From Sporomusa acidovorans (GTDB lineage Bacteria > Bacillota > Negativicutes > Sporomusales > Sporomusaceae), in the NCBI RefSeq assembly GCF_002257695.2, contig NZ_CP155571.1: a stretch of DNA of 64,000 nucleotides. One strand, 5' to 3'. The notes under the pieces are model-generated. The model was not told where the DNA came from. It searched no databases and saw nothing but the letters and a program-made list of their open reading frames with translations. Below, piece by piece: positions 36,598-44,365 of the stretch. Both the position numbers and the translations under genes were made by a program. Numbering within the stretch: position 1 is the first letter of the stretch; every line of letters starts with the position of its first letter.

Positions 36598-36671
36598 TTG
36601 TTGTATCCTCCCTGTTTTAAAATTTTTCAATCCTATGCCTATAATTATTGCAAGAACCATACCAAAAAAAT

Positions 36672-36720
36672 AGTTACTTTATAAATTACCATTTTCTTAT
36701 GGCAGTCTTATAAAGTAACT
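36672..36720. repeat. Perfect 13-bp inverted repeat upstream of pepT
   Basis: AGTTACTTTATAA (36672-36684) and its exact complement (36708-36720) with a 23-nt spacer. It is 75-120 bp before the pepT start and could be an operator or part of the terminator region of the FliD-like gene. Confidence 0.5.
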
Positions 36721-36742
36721 TGGTTTATGTAATCCTCAAAGC

Positions 36743-36767
36743 ACCGGGCAGACCTTGCCTGCCCGGT
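36743..36767 (-). terminator. Hairpin directly after the FliD-like gene
   Basis: A 9-bp GC-rich stem ACCGGGCAG with its complement and a 7-nt loop, 8 bp past the stop codon. No U run follows, so it may act together with the inverted repeat at 36672-36720. Confidence 0.5.
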
Positions 36768-36774
36768 ACTTAAC

Positions 36775-38061
36775 CTATATCATCATATCAAGAAATAATC
36801 CCTGCGAGTAATTATAATGTTGGTTGGCGCTTCCCCTTAGGAAATTAGAACCGTAATCTAAATAATCATTAATGTTAGGAGCCTTAAAATAGGCCGTCAC
36901 CGGAACATCAAGGGCTGTTTGTGCGGCTTTGCCGGCGGCTGTTGCCAAACCACTACTGCCCGCCAGCAGTCGTTCTACTATACTGGGGTTGGTTGCAAGA
37001 GCCTGGGTTAATGTATCCGCATCCAAACTAATGCTGCCTGTTTCGCGATCCAAAGTAAGCCCAATCTTTTGCAATTCCTCCCGGCGCATACCGCTAAACT
37101 GATTTTGAACATTTGCCAGCAGCTTATCGCCCCGTTTAGTTACATTGTCCGCATTTTGCATATTGTAGTTAATTTCATTGTAACTTGCCAGCAAATTCCG
37201 TACTGCATTCACAGTTTTACTATAATCGAAGCCAACCGTTACCTTGTCCGTCCCGTTTGTGACCGTTTTGAAGGTTAAACTGACATTCCCGTTATCCAGT
37301 TTAACCGTGTTGCTTGCCGCTTGCCTGCTTTCCCCGTCAATAGTATATACGGCGTCTTGCGCACTTTGCACGTTATTCATCAAAGCTAAGCCCGATACTA
37401 AATTGTTGGCAATATCCCGCAAGGTGAAACTGCCCGCCGCGCCGGTTTGACCTTCCATACTCAGATACGCTTTATTATTCGCCAGCTTGACTTCGGCCTG
37501 AACGCCGCTGTTCGTATGGTTTACCGCATCGGCAATCTTGGTTAAGGCTTGCTTATTGGTATCCGTACTGGAAATATTGACTGCTACTTGTTTTTCCTGA
37601 TTATTGCCAACCGTTATCCCGAAGAAATAGAGCCCGCTTCCCACACTGCCAACCGCATTGGCATCCAGGCTTTTGCCGACGTTGCGCTGCGCTAAGGCCA
37701 GTTTCTGAATACTTATGTCATAGGTAGCAGGTTTGGCCTTATTGTTGGCATTGCCGGTTATCGTATCGCCGTAATCTGTTATATATTTTCTGGTAAACAC
37801 GTTATTGTTAGCGGCAAATTCTTGTGCACTCGTTTTTAAATCAGTTACAGCACTCGTAAACCCCGCAATTTGATTTTTGTACCCGGCTTGCTGGGCCCGA
37901 AAGCTCGCGGCAGCGGCATTAGCATTGAGTCTAAGCAGGCTTACGTTGTTATAATCCGGATAAAAGGAATTTCGCGCATTACTGCTACGCTTTATCCCAC
38001 TATTAGAATACAGCATGTTGACGATATATGAATTAAGAGAAGTGTTAGCACTTACTGGCAC
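36775..38061 (-). CDS. Orphan flagellar cap protein (FliD)-like
   Basis: Resembles the flagellar filament cap FliD: a coiled N-terminal part with LKTSAQEFAANNNVFTRK, a central domain (about 80-260), and a C-terminal FliD_C part with VRNLLASYNEINYNM and LQKIGLTLDRETGSISLDADTL. It ends in a tail not typical of FliD. Start GTG 38061 has AGAGGTG 8 nt upstream; the frame is open 57 nt further. 428 aa is on the short side. No other flagellar gene lies near it, so it may cap a filament in trans or be a relative with another job. Confidence 0.7.
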   Translation of the reverse strand: MPVSANTSLNSYIVNMLYSNSGIKRSSNARNSFYPDYNNVSLLRLNANAAAASFRAQQAGYKNQIAGFTSAVTDLKTSAQEFAANNNVFTRKYITDYGDTITGNANNKAKPATYDISIQKLALAQRNVGKSLDANAVGSVGSGLYFFGITVGNNQEKQVAVNISSTDTNKQALTKIADAVNHTNSGVQAEVKLANNKAYLSMEGQTGAAGSFTLRDIANNLVSGLALMNNVQSAQDAVYTIDGESRQAASNTVKLDNGNVSLTFKTVTNGTDKVTVGFDYSKTVNAVRNLLASYNEINYNMQNADNVTKRGDKLLANVQNQFSGMRREELQKIGLTLDRETGSISLDADTLTQALATNPSIVERLLAGSSGLATAAGKAAQTALDVPVTAYFKAPNINDYLDYGSNFLRGSANQHYNYSQGLFLDMMI

Positions 38062-38236
38062 AGGAAAACACCTCTTTCCTGATATTTTAATTTTACATAC
38101 TGGCAGGCCCTGTTGCATAATGATTTGGCAAATTATTCTTTGTTATTATATCGTAAAACTTAGCGAATTTATTAATATTTTCTTAAATATATCATCTTTT
38201 GACCATCTGCTTTACTCATAGAGCTTTTCAAATTAA

Positions 38237-38272
38237 TTATCCCCCAGGTTATGGTATAATATAGGGGATAAT
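38237..38272 (+). promoter_or_regulatory. Promoter with flanking inverted repeat
   Basis: An extended -10 box (TG-G-TATAAT, TATAAT at 38255-38260) lies between inverted ATTATCCCC (38237-38245) and GGGGATAAT (38264-38272). No clear -35 box is seen. The inverted repeat may be an operator for the C39-like peptidase gene. Confidence 0.5.
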
Positions 38273-38297
38273 AAAATTTTTCCGGAGGCGTATATAA

Positions 38298-39125
38298 GTG
38301 GTGAATAAAAACAAAAGAAACGATACTGTGAAAGAAAAGACAAAGATTGGCTTAGTAATTTTGTTTTTTGTTATAAGTATTACATTTGGTGCTGTAAACA
38401 TAGGATTTGCGACATCCCCTGAAACTGCCGAAAATATCGCTGCAAGCCAGGTGATTCCTTACCCTGCCGATTATGACACGGTCAAGGAAGGTGCCTCTGC
38501 TTATCATGGTTTAGGCAATGTTAAACAATCGCCCTACTATACTGCTCCGGACTTTTATAATTTAGAATCAACCGATACGTTAACGATTTTACCCCACTAT
38601 AAAACCTATCAGCAAACAACGGAAATCACTTGTGGCCCTGCGGCCGCCTTAACGGTTCTTGCACATTTTGGCAATACCAGCTGGCATGAATTAGCTATCG
38701 CCAAAATTATGAGAACAAAACCGGCAGTAGGCACAGATACCAAAGGGATGGTTCGTTTTTTTAAAACCATTGGCTGGAATGTAAAGTCCAGTCTGACTGC
38801 TGCCACCAGTGACGGTGCCACCTTTACAAGCGTAGCGGATTTCAAAAACTTTGTTATCACCAACTTACAAGACAATACCCCGATAATGGTTGAAAATATA
38901 GATTGGGGAGGACATTGGCGGGTCATCGTCGGCTATGATACCATGGGAACCGCTACGGTCGCCGACGATGTTTTAATTCTGGCAGATTCTTATGACACGG
39001 CCGATCACAGTCAGGATGGCTATGTTGTAAATCCGGTCGAAAAGTTTTTCTATATGTGGTTTGATGCTCATATGCTTCCTAAAGGTCAGCAAAAACAGCA
39101 GTGGCTTGTTGCCAAGCCCCTGTAA
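38298..39125 (+). CDS. Secreted C39-like cysteine peptidase-fold protein
   Basis: Exported papain-like domain protein, possibly a peptidase. A signal/anchor segment lies at about 17-38 (LVILFFVISITFGAV). The catalytic Cys is likely in TEITCGPAAALTVLAHFG (about residue 113), with the His in GGHWRVIVGYD (about 208) and an Asp in ILADSYD. This is the peptidase C39_2 arrangement. GTG 38298 or 38301 both fit the CCGGAGG box at 38282. It is a single-gene unit with a terminator at 39221. No export ABC transporter or leader peptides lie nearby, so a bacteriocin role is not supported. Confidence 0.75.
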   Translation: MVNKNKRNDTVKEKTKIGLVILFFVISITFGAVNIGFATSPETAENIAASQVIPYPADYDTVKEGASAYHGLGNVKQSPYYTAPDFYNLESTDTLTILPHYKTYQQTTEITCGPAAALTVLAHFGNTSWHELAIAKIMRTKPAVGTDTKGMVRFFKTIGWNVKSSLTAATSDGATFTSVADFKNFVITNLQDNTPIMVENIDWGGHWRVIVGYDTMGTATVADDVLILADSYDTADHSQDGYVVNPVEKFFYMWFDAHMLPKGQQKQQWLVAKPL

Positions 39126-39220
39126 CTGCTTATTATTCAATTCTTCTATTAGCGATGACCGCCCTCTTGAAATATCCGTAGATTAAGGTTTATATAGTGT
39201 TCATTTGGTATGACAAATAA

Positions 39221-39260
39221 ATAAAATGGGCAGAGAATTATTCTCTACCCGTTTTATTTT
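39221..39260 (+). terminator. Terminator after the C39-like gene
   Basis: Stem ATAAAATGGG-AGAGAA with its complement and a short loop, followed by TTTTATTTT on the plus strand. Confidence 0.8.
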
Positions 39261-39490
39261 AAGCACGGTCTTTTCTGTGATGAAATTTATGAGTTGTAAG
39301 ATAGGCAAATAATTAGATGCTTCCATTCGAACGAATATGAGTTGTCACTCCGGAGACTGCAAACCTCGGATTAAGACTGTAAATAGTAGCCAGTTCTGGA
39401 ATTTATCATAAAAAAGCAGGTATTTTAGCACTGTATACTGAAGTAAATCGTCAATAAGACTTAGTAACAAGAATGAGTGGGGACTATGCT
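39261..39490. other. Gene-free stretch before the truncated membrane gene
   Basis: No open frame is supported here. The sequence from 39340 to 39400 contains GCAAACC and AGCCAG pieces reminiscent of a c-di-GMP aptamer, but the defining GGGACGCAAAG segment is absent. I see no confident RNA or site. Confidence 0.3.
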
Positions 39491-39907
39491 ATGTCTATAT
39501 TCTCGAATGCATCTGACAGTGCTGTGGAACAATTCTATTTGAAGGAAGATCTGCTGCATACAAAAATAGCGATTATGGCTGCTATTTGTTTTTGTCTGCT
39601 ATTTATACGCAACGATTACATTTTTTTTGGGATAAGCCCCCGGTTTTATCAGGCAGTTTTGGCGCGTATTATTTTTGTGGCAATATCTTTGGGGGCCTTG
39701 GTTTCCTTTAACAGAATAAAGACTTACCAGCAGCATGAATGGTTAATTTATATTTGGTGCAGTGTCTTTATTTTACTATGTACCTATATCAATCTTACCA
39801 GGCAGGATGACAATATTAATTTCACTTATCTTGATACCGTGGTCGTCGTCTTGATTACGATTTATTTTCCCGGAAATATCGTGGGAAAAAGCATTTTGGC
39901 AGGATGA
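39491..39907 (+). pseudogene. N-terminal membrane half of a sensor protein (output domain lost)
   Basis: From ATG 39491 (GGGGACT upstream) it encodes 138 residues with about four membrane segments (KIAIMAAICFCLLFI, LARIIFVAISLGAL, WLIYIWCSVFILLCTY, TVVVVLITIYFP). The pattern resembles the membrane part of diguanylate cyclases. It stops abruptly at 39905 just after a last hydrophobic segment, and the sequence right after encodes the middle of an acetyltransferase. A deletion junction near 39900 is the simplest explanation. Confidence 0.55.
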
Positions 39908-40420
39908 TTTATCTGTCTGAATGAAATCGATCAGGAACTGCGAAAGTACGGTAAGCATTTATGGCAAACCCATCATATGTTTTTGCCGATTGGGCAAGTA
40001 AAAAAAACAGGCTTGTCTTGTCATCTAAAATGGTTTGAGCAGCATGAAATCCTTCCCTTGTATAAAGCCGGACAGTTTCCCAACGCCCTTTGTGCTAGAT
40101 TTATTCCGGAACGGCCGGACGTGCTCGCCGTTGCCGCCTATGACGGTTCAAAAATCATAGGCATGGCGGGCGCCTCCGCGGATACACCGATAATGTGGCA
40201 AATCGGCATCGATGTCGAAAAAAATTACCGTGGCCGTGGAGTCGGGACATATCTTGTTACCCTGCTAAAAAATGAAATAATCAACAGAGGCAAGCTGCCA
40301 TTTTACGGAACGAGTCTTTCCAATCTGCATTCTTGGAATATTGCAATCAACAGCGGTTTCATTCCCGCTTGGCTCGAAGTTGAAACTGTGGAGCAAGAAA
40401 ACTACTACCCTTGTAATTGA
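39908..40420 (+). pseudogene. GNAT acetyltransferase, probably N-terminally truncated
   Basis: The frame is open from 39908 with LNEIDQELRKYGKHLWQTHH; the first ATG is 39977. The GNAT core is clear: acetyl-CoA loop RGRGVGTYLV (after IDVEKNY) and the C-terminal FYGTSLSNLHSWNIAINSGF. The N-terminal beta-strand region is shortened and no ribosome site precedes ATG 39977. The gene follows a truncated membrane protein without a gap, so both probably lost sequence in one deletion. It could still be expressed from 39977. Confidence 0.55.
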
Positions 40421-40498
40421 TTTTTAATTTATACGCTGTCATTTTTTTGTCACAATTCAGCTATAAAATTGGGTTAAATTTACAAGGGAGGTATGAGC

Positions 40499-41155
40499 AT
40501 GAATAAAGGATTGCTTGCTTCTATAGTAGCCGGAACAATTTTTATCAGCGGTATGGTAAGCCCTTTTATTGTTCAAGCAGATGAAAATAAAGGACAGCCT
40601 TTAAACCGCCCTGGGATTCAACAGTCTCATGTTGACCCCGATCAGGCTGCCCAAAAACTATCTGACGTCTTTAGGGTCAGCAAAGAGGATGTACTTAAAT
40701 ACACGCAAAGCGGAGTTCATTATCGGGATTTGTACAGGGCTTCTTTCCTGGCCAAGGCTGGCGGCAAATCACTCCAGGAAGTTATGCAGGCCAAAACCGC
40801 CACCAATAGCTGGAAAGATGTCGCGCAAGCACTGGGAATAACCCGGGAGGCAATGAAATCCACCCGCTGGGATATCGCGGCAACAAATATGGAAACTAAA
40901 TTAAGTATAGCGAAACAAACCTCTATGAAATTTCTCCAACAGGGATATCATCCTCGTGATATCGCAGTAGCCAATGAACTTGCCAAAAACACCAATAAGC
41001 CAATTGCTGATGTTTTAGGGCTGAAAAAGATCAACAACACTTGGTCTGAAGTTGCCACTAGCTTAGGTATTGATCAAAATATATTTAAGCAAGATATGAG
41101 TCATGTAAAAACAGCATTCCCTCATCGGGGGCATCACCATAAACAAGTCCAATGA
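40499..41155 (+). CDS. Secreted two-repeat protein of unknown function
   Basis: I do not recognise the family. A signal peptide covers about 1-27 (LLASIVAGTIFISGMV, cleavage after VQA). Two similar halves follow: DVLKYTQSGVHYRDLYRASF... with SWKDVAQALGITREAMKS, and FLQQGYHPRDIAVANELA... with TWSEVATSLGIDQNIFKQ. Each half ends in a W-x-x-VA-x-x-LGI motif. The C-terminus is His-rich (HRGHHHK). ATG 40499 has GGGAGG 7 nt upstream, while ATG 40493 is too close to it. It is a single-gene unit ended by a terminator at 41239. A role at the cell surface, perhaps metal-binding, is only a guess. Confidence 0.7.
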   Translation: MNKGLLASIVAGTIFISGMVSPFIVQADENKGQPLNRPGIQQSHVDPDQAAQKLSDVFRVSKEDVLKYTQSGVHYRDLYRASFLAKAGGKSLQEVMQAKTATNSWKDVAQALGITREAMKSTRWDIAATNMETKLSIAKQTSMKFLQQGYHPRDIAVANELAKNTNKPIADVLGLKKINNTWSEVATSLGIDQNIFKQDMSHVKTAFPHRGHHHKQVQ

Positions 41156-41238
41156 TGTAAGTCTTAATTCAAAACCTTCATGAGGCTTATACGGACAAAT
41201 TTGCCTCTGATCCATGAATAGCAAATTGACATAGAAAT

Positions 41239-41283
41239 AAACACCCCATAGGTTAAGCTTATTAGCGCCTATGGGGTGTTTTG
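41239..41283. terminator. Bidirectional terminator
   Basis: A 14-bp perfect stem AAACACCCCATAGG with its complement and a 15-nt loop, followed by TTTT. It lies between convergent genes, the repeat protein (plus) and the diguanylate cyclase (minus). Confidence 0.85.
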
Positions 41284-41321
41284 CCACTCTTGCAATTGTA
41301 TCGGAGAATTTATTTTTGCGA

Positions 41322-42239
41322 TCAATCCGGTGCGCTGCAGACTCTGTTTCGTCCTGCATTTTTTGCCTGATATAAAGCCAAATCAGCTTGCCGAATCAAA
41401 TCCGAAGGAACCTTACTGCATTCCGGCTTCATGGCCGCCACGCCGATACTCACCGTAATATGATTGGCCACTTCGGACTTCTCATGAGGAATTCCTAACT
41501 CCTCTACATTATTACGAATTCTTTCCGTGACGGTTAGCGCTCCTTCTTTCGCCGTTGAAGGAAGAAGGATAACAAACTCTTCCCCGCCATAACGCGCCCC
41601 CAAATCGCTGGCCCTTTTCAACGATTCGTTCAGCATGCTGCCTACTTTCTTTAAACATTCGTCACCGGCAAGATGTCCGTAATGATCGTTATATTTTTTA
41701 AAAAAATCTATGTCAATTAAAGCCAATGATAAAACATCGCCATGACGTATTGCACGCCGCCACTCTTTATCCAGTGTCTGATCAAAATGACGCCGGTTAG
41801 GTATGCCGGTTAAGCCATCGATTAGCGATATTCGCTCCAGTATATCCCGATACTTTTTTAGTTCTAGATGGTTTTTAACCCGTGCCCTAATAATTGCCGG
41901 ATTGGAAGGTTTTATAATATAGTCGATAGCTCCGATTTCAAGCCCCTCTGTTTCATGCTGAACGTCATCAGCGGACGAAACGAAAATGACCGGTATATTT
42001 TTCGTATAGGGATTCTGTTTTAACCGTCTGCATACCTCGTAACCATTCATTCCCGGCATTTCAACATCCAGCAATATGAGGTCTACATTCTCTGAAGCAG
42101 CCAATACTAAGGCTTCTTTACCCGAGGTAGAAACAAAAATATCATAATCATTTCCCAGTATATCTTGCATTATTTGATTGCTTAATCTTGTGTCGTCGAC
42201 CAATAAAATGCGTTGTCTTGCAGACTCCAACGTCACCAT
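41322..42239 (-). CDS. Response-regulator diguanylate cyclase (PleD-like, REC-GGDEF)
   Basis: Makes the second messenger c-di-GMP when its receiver is phosphorylated. The receiver (about 8-125) has DD near the start, the phosphoacceptor Asp in LILLDVEMPGMNGYE, and KPSNP. The GGDEF domain has the active-site GGEEF and the inhibitory site RASD five residues before it, so product inhibition is expected. ATG 42239 is a compromise; GGAG is very near and GTG 42236 is also possible. The leader carries a c-di-GMP-I riboswitch, so transcription is controlled by the product of the enzyme. Confidence 0.92.
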   Translation of the reverse strand: MVTLESARQRILLVDDTRLSNQIMQDILGNDYDIFVSTSGKEALVLAASENVDLILLDVEMPGMNGYEVCRRLKQNPYTKNIPVIFVSSADDVQHETEGLEIGAIDYIIKPSNPAIIRARVKNHLELKKYRDILERISLIDGLTGIPNRRHFDQTLDKEWRRAIRHGDVLSLALIDIDFFKKYNDHYGHLAGDECLKKVGSMLNESLKRASDLGARYGGEEFVILLPSTAKEGALTVTERIRNNVEELGIPHEKSEVANHITVSIGVAAMKPECSKVPSDLIRQADLALYQAKNAGRNRVCSAPD

Positions 42240-42330
42240 CACTCCATAAAAAATAGTAATGCCTGTCGCGATAGCTTCCCCATTATACACGCAATGATAT
42301 TTTGTTTGCATTTCACAATTGTATCCAATA

Positions 42331-42372
42331 AAAAATTGCCAGTTCAGCTTACTTTAGGCTGCAACCTGGCAA
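42331..42372 (-). terminator. Riboswitch-controlled terminator of the diguanylate cyclase gene
   Basis: On the minus strand GCCAGGTTGCAGC pairs with GCTGAACTGGC and is followed by AATTTTTT. The left arm overlaps the aptamer's tetraloop-receptor strand (GCCAGGTTGC), so aptamer and terminator exclude each other. Confidence 0.75.
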
Positions 42373-42436
42373 TCATAGATGTAATCTTTAGACCCATGGC
42401 TTTGCGTCCCGCCTTTTCAAGCGGTTTGCTATATTG
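42355..42436 (-). promoter_or_regulatory. c-di-GMP-I (GEMM) riboswitch
   Basis: Minus-strand sequence matches the class I aptamer: GCAAACC, a hairpin with a GAAA tetraloop (GCTTGAAAAGGC), the hallmark GGGACGCAAAGCC, GGGTCTAAAG, then a variable arm and the receptor segment GCCAGGTTGC. It lies 115 bp upstream of a GGDEF gene and overlaps a terminator. Because ligand binding would occupy the strand needed for the terminator, c-di-GMP should favour readthrough (an ON switch), although the reverse cannot be excluded without structure probing. Confidence 0.9.
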
Positions 42437-42631
42437 AGTTTTTGCAATTATTCTGCATAATACGTTAAAATCCTGCTTAAAAATAAAAAATCATATGATG
42501 TAATCACAATAACGAAAAGTGTTATAGGAAAATTTTAGTTTTCTTTTTGCATGCTGCCAGGTGTAGGAAGGATAATATAGCCAAAAGAGGGAAGTAAACA
42601 ACTAATCTTGAAAATTGGTTAGGTGTACAAT
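42437..42631. other. Intergenic stretch between the riboswitch and thiN
   Basis: Divergent promoter region for the diguanylate cyclase (minus) and the thiamine pyrophosphokinase (plus). AT-rich; I could not pick firm -35/-10 boxes. No further gene or RNA is visible. Confidence 0.35.
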
Positions 42632-43348
42632 ATGGGACATAGTTTAACGCTGCCGCAAGTTACGCTTTTATTTGCGAACCTTCTGCCCGCGGCAACGCTG
42701 CTGATGACTGCCGGTGGCAGACCGCCGGCAAATAAATGGTTTGTGAAAATAGCAAAAGGGTTACCTGTATGGTGTATTGACAGTGGCATCCAGATCTGCC
42801 GGCAAACCGCTATAGCACCGGAACGGATCATTGGTGATGGCGACAGCGCCAGTCCGGAAGCCTGGGATTGGGGGAAGAGTCTGGGCGTTCCGGTTGAAGT
42901 TTACCCTGTGGATAAAGATTATACCGATCTTCAGCTTGCTTTGCTTCGAACGAAAGAAATATTCAGCACGGCTACCGTGATTGTCTCCGGTGTATGGGGA
43001 GGGCGGTTTGACCACGCCTTCAGCAACATCCAATCCTTAGCCGGTTGGGAATCTCCTGGCTTTAAAGGCATTGCCGCCGATGAATCTGAAGTCTTGTTTT
43101 TCTTATCAGGACAAGATGCCGTGAGGATAAACGCTGCTATAATGCCTGACATTGTATCCTTGATTTCCCTGTCAACCTGTTGTTTAGGTGTTACCATTGG
43201 CGGTGTGCGCTGGCCTTTAGAAAAAGCCACACTTAAACGCGACTTGCCCTATGCAATTAGTAATCAACCGGTAAGCGGTTGCCGGGAAGTATCGGTGTCA
43301 GTAGAGCAAGGCTTATTAGGAGTTTATTTGCAATGGCATGATCAATAA
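42632..43348 (+). CDS. thiN: Thiamine pyrophosphokinase
   Basis: Transfers pyrophosphate from ATP to thiamine, forming the cofactor TPP. Motifs: GDGDSASPEAW near 70, DKDYTDLQLAL near 94 and GGRFDHAFSNIQSL near 126, all conserved in ThiN/TPK. Length 238 aa from ATG 42632, which has AGGTG 7 nt upstream; a GTG at 42623 is an alternative. The thiamine transporter gene follows, each half of the salvage route (uptake, activation) next to the other, but only the transporter has a riboswitch. Confidence 0.9.
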   Translation: MGHSLTLPQVTLLFANLLPAATLLMTAGGRPPANKWFVKIAKGLPVWCIDSGIQICRQTAIAPERIIGDGDSASPEAWDWGKSLGVPVEVYPVDKDYTDLQLALLRTKEIFSTATVIVSGVWGGRFDHAFSNIQSLAGWESPGFKGIAADESEVLFFLSGQDAVRINAAIMPDIVSLISLSTCCLGVTIGGVRWPLEKATLKRDLPYAISNQPVSGCREVSVSVEQGLLGVYLQWHDQ

Positions 43349-43424
43349 GAACAATACTTACAAAACTTATAAATTACTTGTCGAGTAAACAAAACAGTGT
43401 TATAGTGGAATAAAATACCATAAT

Positions 43425-43512
43425 GTGCTAGGGGTGCCTGCGGGCTGAGAGATGGAATCCGTATTTCATTAACCCTTAACCTGATCTGGATAATGCCAGC
43501 GTAGGGAAGTGA
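43425..43512 (+). promoter_or_regulatory. TPP riboswitch (THI element)
   Basis: Conserved segments are all present: GGGGTGCC, GGCTGAGA, ACCCTT then ACCTGATCTGGATAATGCCA and GCGTAGGGAA. It precedes thiT and should switch the transporter off when TPP is plentiful. Confidence 0.97.
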
Positions 43513-43528
43513 CTTTGAGCAATAGAGA

Positions 43529-43560
43529 AAAGCCGCAGTCCTACCAAGGGCTGCGGCTTA
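43529..43560 (+). terminator. Terminator of the TPP riboswitch
   Basis: Stem AAGCCGCAG-CCT with complement and a short loop, 16 bp behind the aptamer and 24 bp before the thiT start. Confidence 0.8.
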
Positions 43561-43583
43561 CATTTTCAAATGGAGGTTAGAGT

Positions 43584-44246
43584 ATGAAAGGTAACCTGGT
43601 GGACAACCTATCAATGATTGCAGCCAACCCAACTACACTATTGACTCTGGGGGGAGTCATATTATTAGTCATAGCGTTGCTGCGGATGAAGAAGGTCACC
43701 TTCAACGCCAGAATGATGGCTCATATTGGACTTGCACTTGCCCTGGCCGTCATCCTGCACACGTTAAAACTATACCATATGCCGCAGGGAGGCAGCATAA
43801 CTCTTGGCGGTATGATCCCCATACTGCTAATAGCGTTTTTTTACGGCCCGGAAGCCGGATTTCTCACCGGCTTTTTATTTGGTGTAATTAATCTGATCCA
43901 GGATCCCTATATTTTGCACCCGGTACAAGTGCTGTTTGATTATCCGTTACCGTTTATGGCTTTAGGCCTAGCAGGCTATTTCAAAGACCGGTATCTGGTG
44001 GGAACCGTCGTTGCTATTATAGGCCGCTTTATATTCCATTACATTTCCGGCATCGTGTTTTTTGCCAGCTATGCGCCGTCAGGAGTATCGCCCTATCTAT
44101 ATTCCCTTCTCTTTAACGCAAGTTATCTAAGTGTGGAATGCATTGTTTGCGTAGTGATCATGCGTATGCTGCCAGTTGAACGAATTGAAATGACTATTAG
44201 GCGGCAGGCACAACGCAGCCACAATTTTAAAGACAACAAAATCTAA
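43584..44246 (+). CDS. thiT: Thiamine transporter ThiT (ECF S component)
   Basis: Membrane substrate-binding subunit that takes up thiamine with a shared ECF energising module, which is not in this window. Six membrane segments. The family motif is LKLYHMPQGGSITLGGMIPI (about 61-80), followed by FFYGPEAGFLTGFLFG, and the aromatic thiamine-binding residues are in GRFIFHYISGIVFFASYAP. Length 220 aa includes an N-terminal extra segment. ATG 43584 has GGAGG upstream. Regulated by the TPP riboswitch in its leader. Confidence 0.93.
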   Translation: MKGNLVDNLSMIAANPTTLLTLGGVILLVIALLRMKKVTFNARMMAHIGLALALAVILHTLKLYHMPQGGSITLGGMIPILLIAFFYGPEAGFLTGFLFGVINLIQDPYILHPVQVLFDYPLPFMALGLAGYFKDRYLVGTVVAIIGRFIFHYISGIVFFASYAPSGVSPYLYSLLFNASYLSVECIVCVVIMRMLPVERIEMTIRRQAQRSHNFKDNKI

Positions 44247-44299
44247 ATAAAAACCACCCGTTGCCCAATGGATCTTTACAACTCATGAATTAATTATAT

Positions 44300-44345
44300 A
44301 GAAAAAGGCGGTTGCTTACCTTGTTGGCAAACAACCGCTTTTTCT
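44300..44345. terminator. Bidirectional terminator between thiT and the MFS gene
   Basis: Stem GAAAAAGGCGGTTG with CAACCGCTTTTTC, 17-nt loop, U runs on both strands, between convergent genes. Confidence 0.85.
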
Positions 44346-44365
44346 ATTCTGCTAGTGAACCTATT

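Noticed and set aside
38298..39125. Bacteriocin-processing C39 peptidase
   Set aside because: No ABC transporter part and no double-glycine leader peptides in the vicinity.
39340..39400. Second c-di-GMP riboswitch before the truncated membrane sensor
   Set aside because: GCAAACC and AGCCAG pieces are present but the defining GGGACGCAAAG segment is missing.
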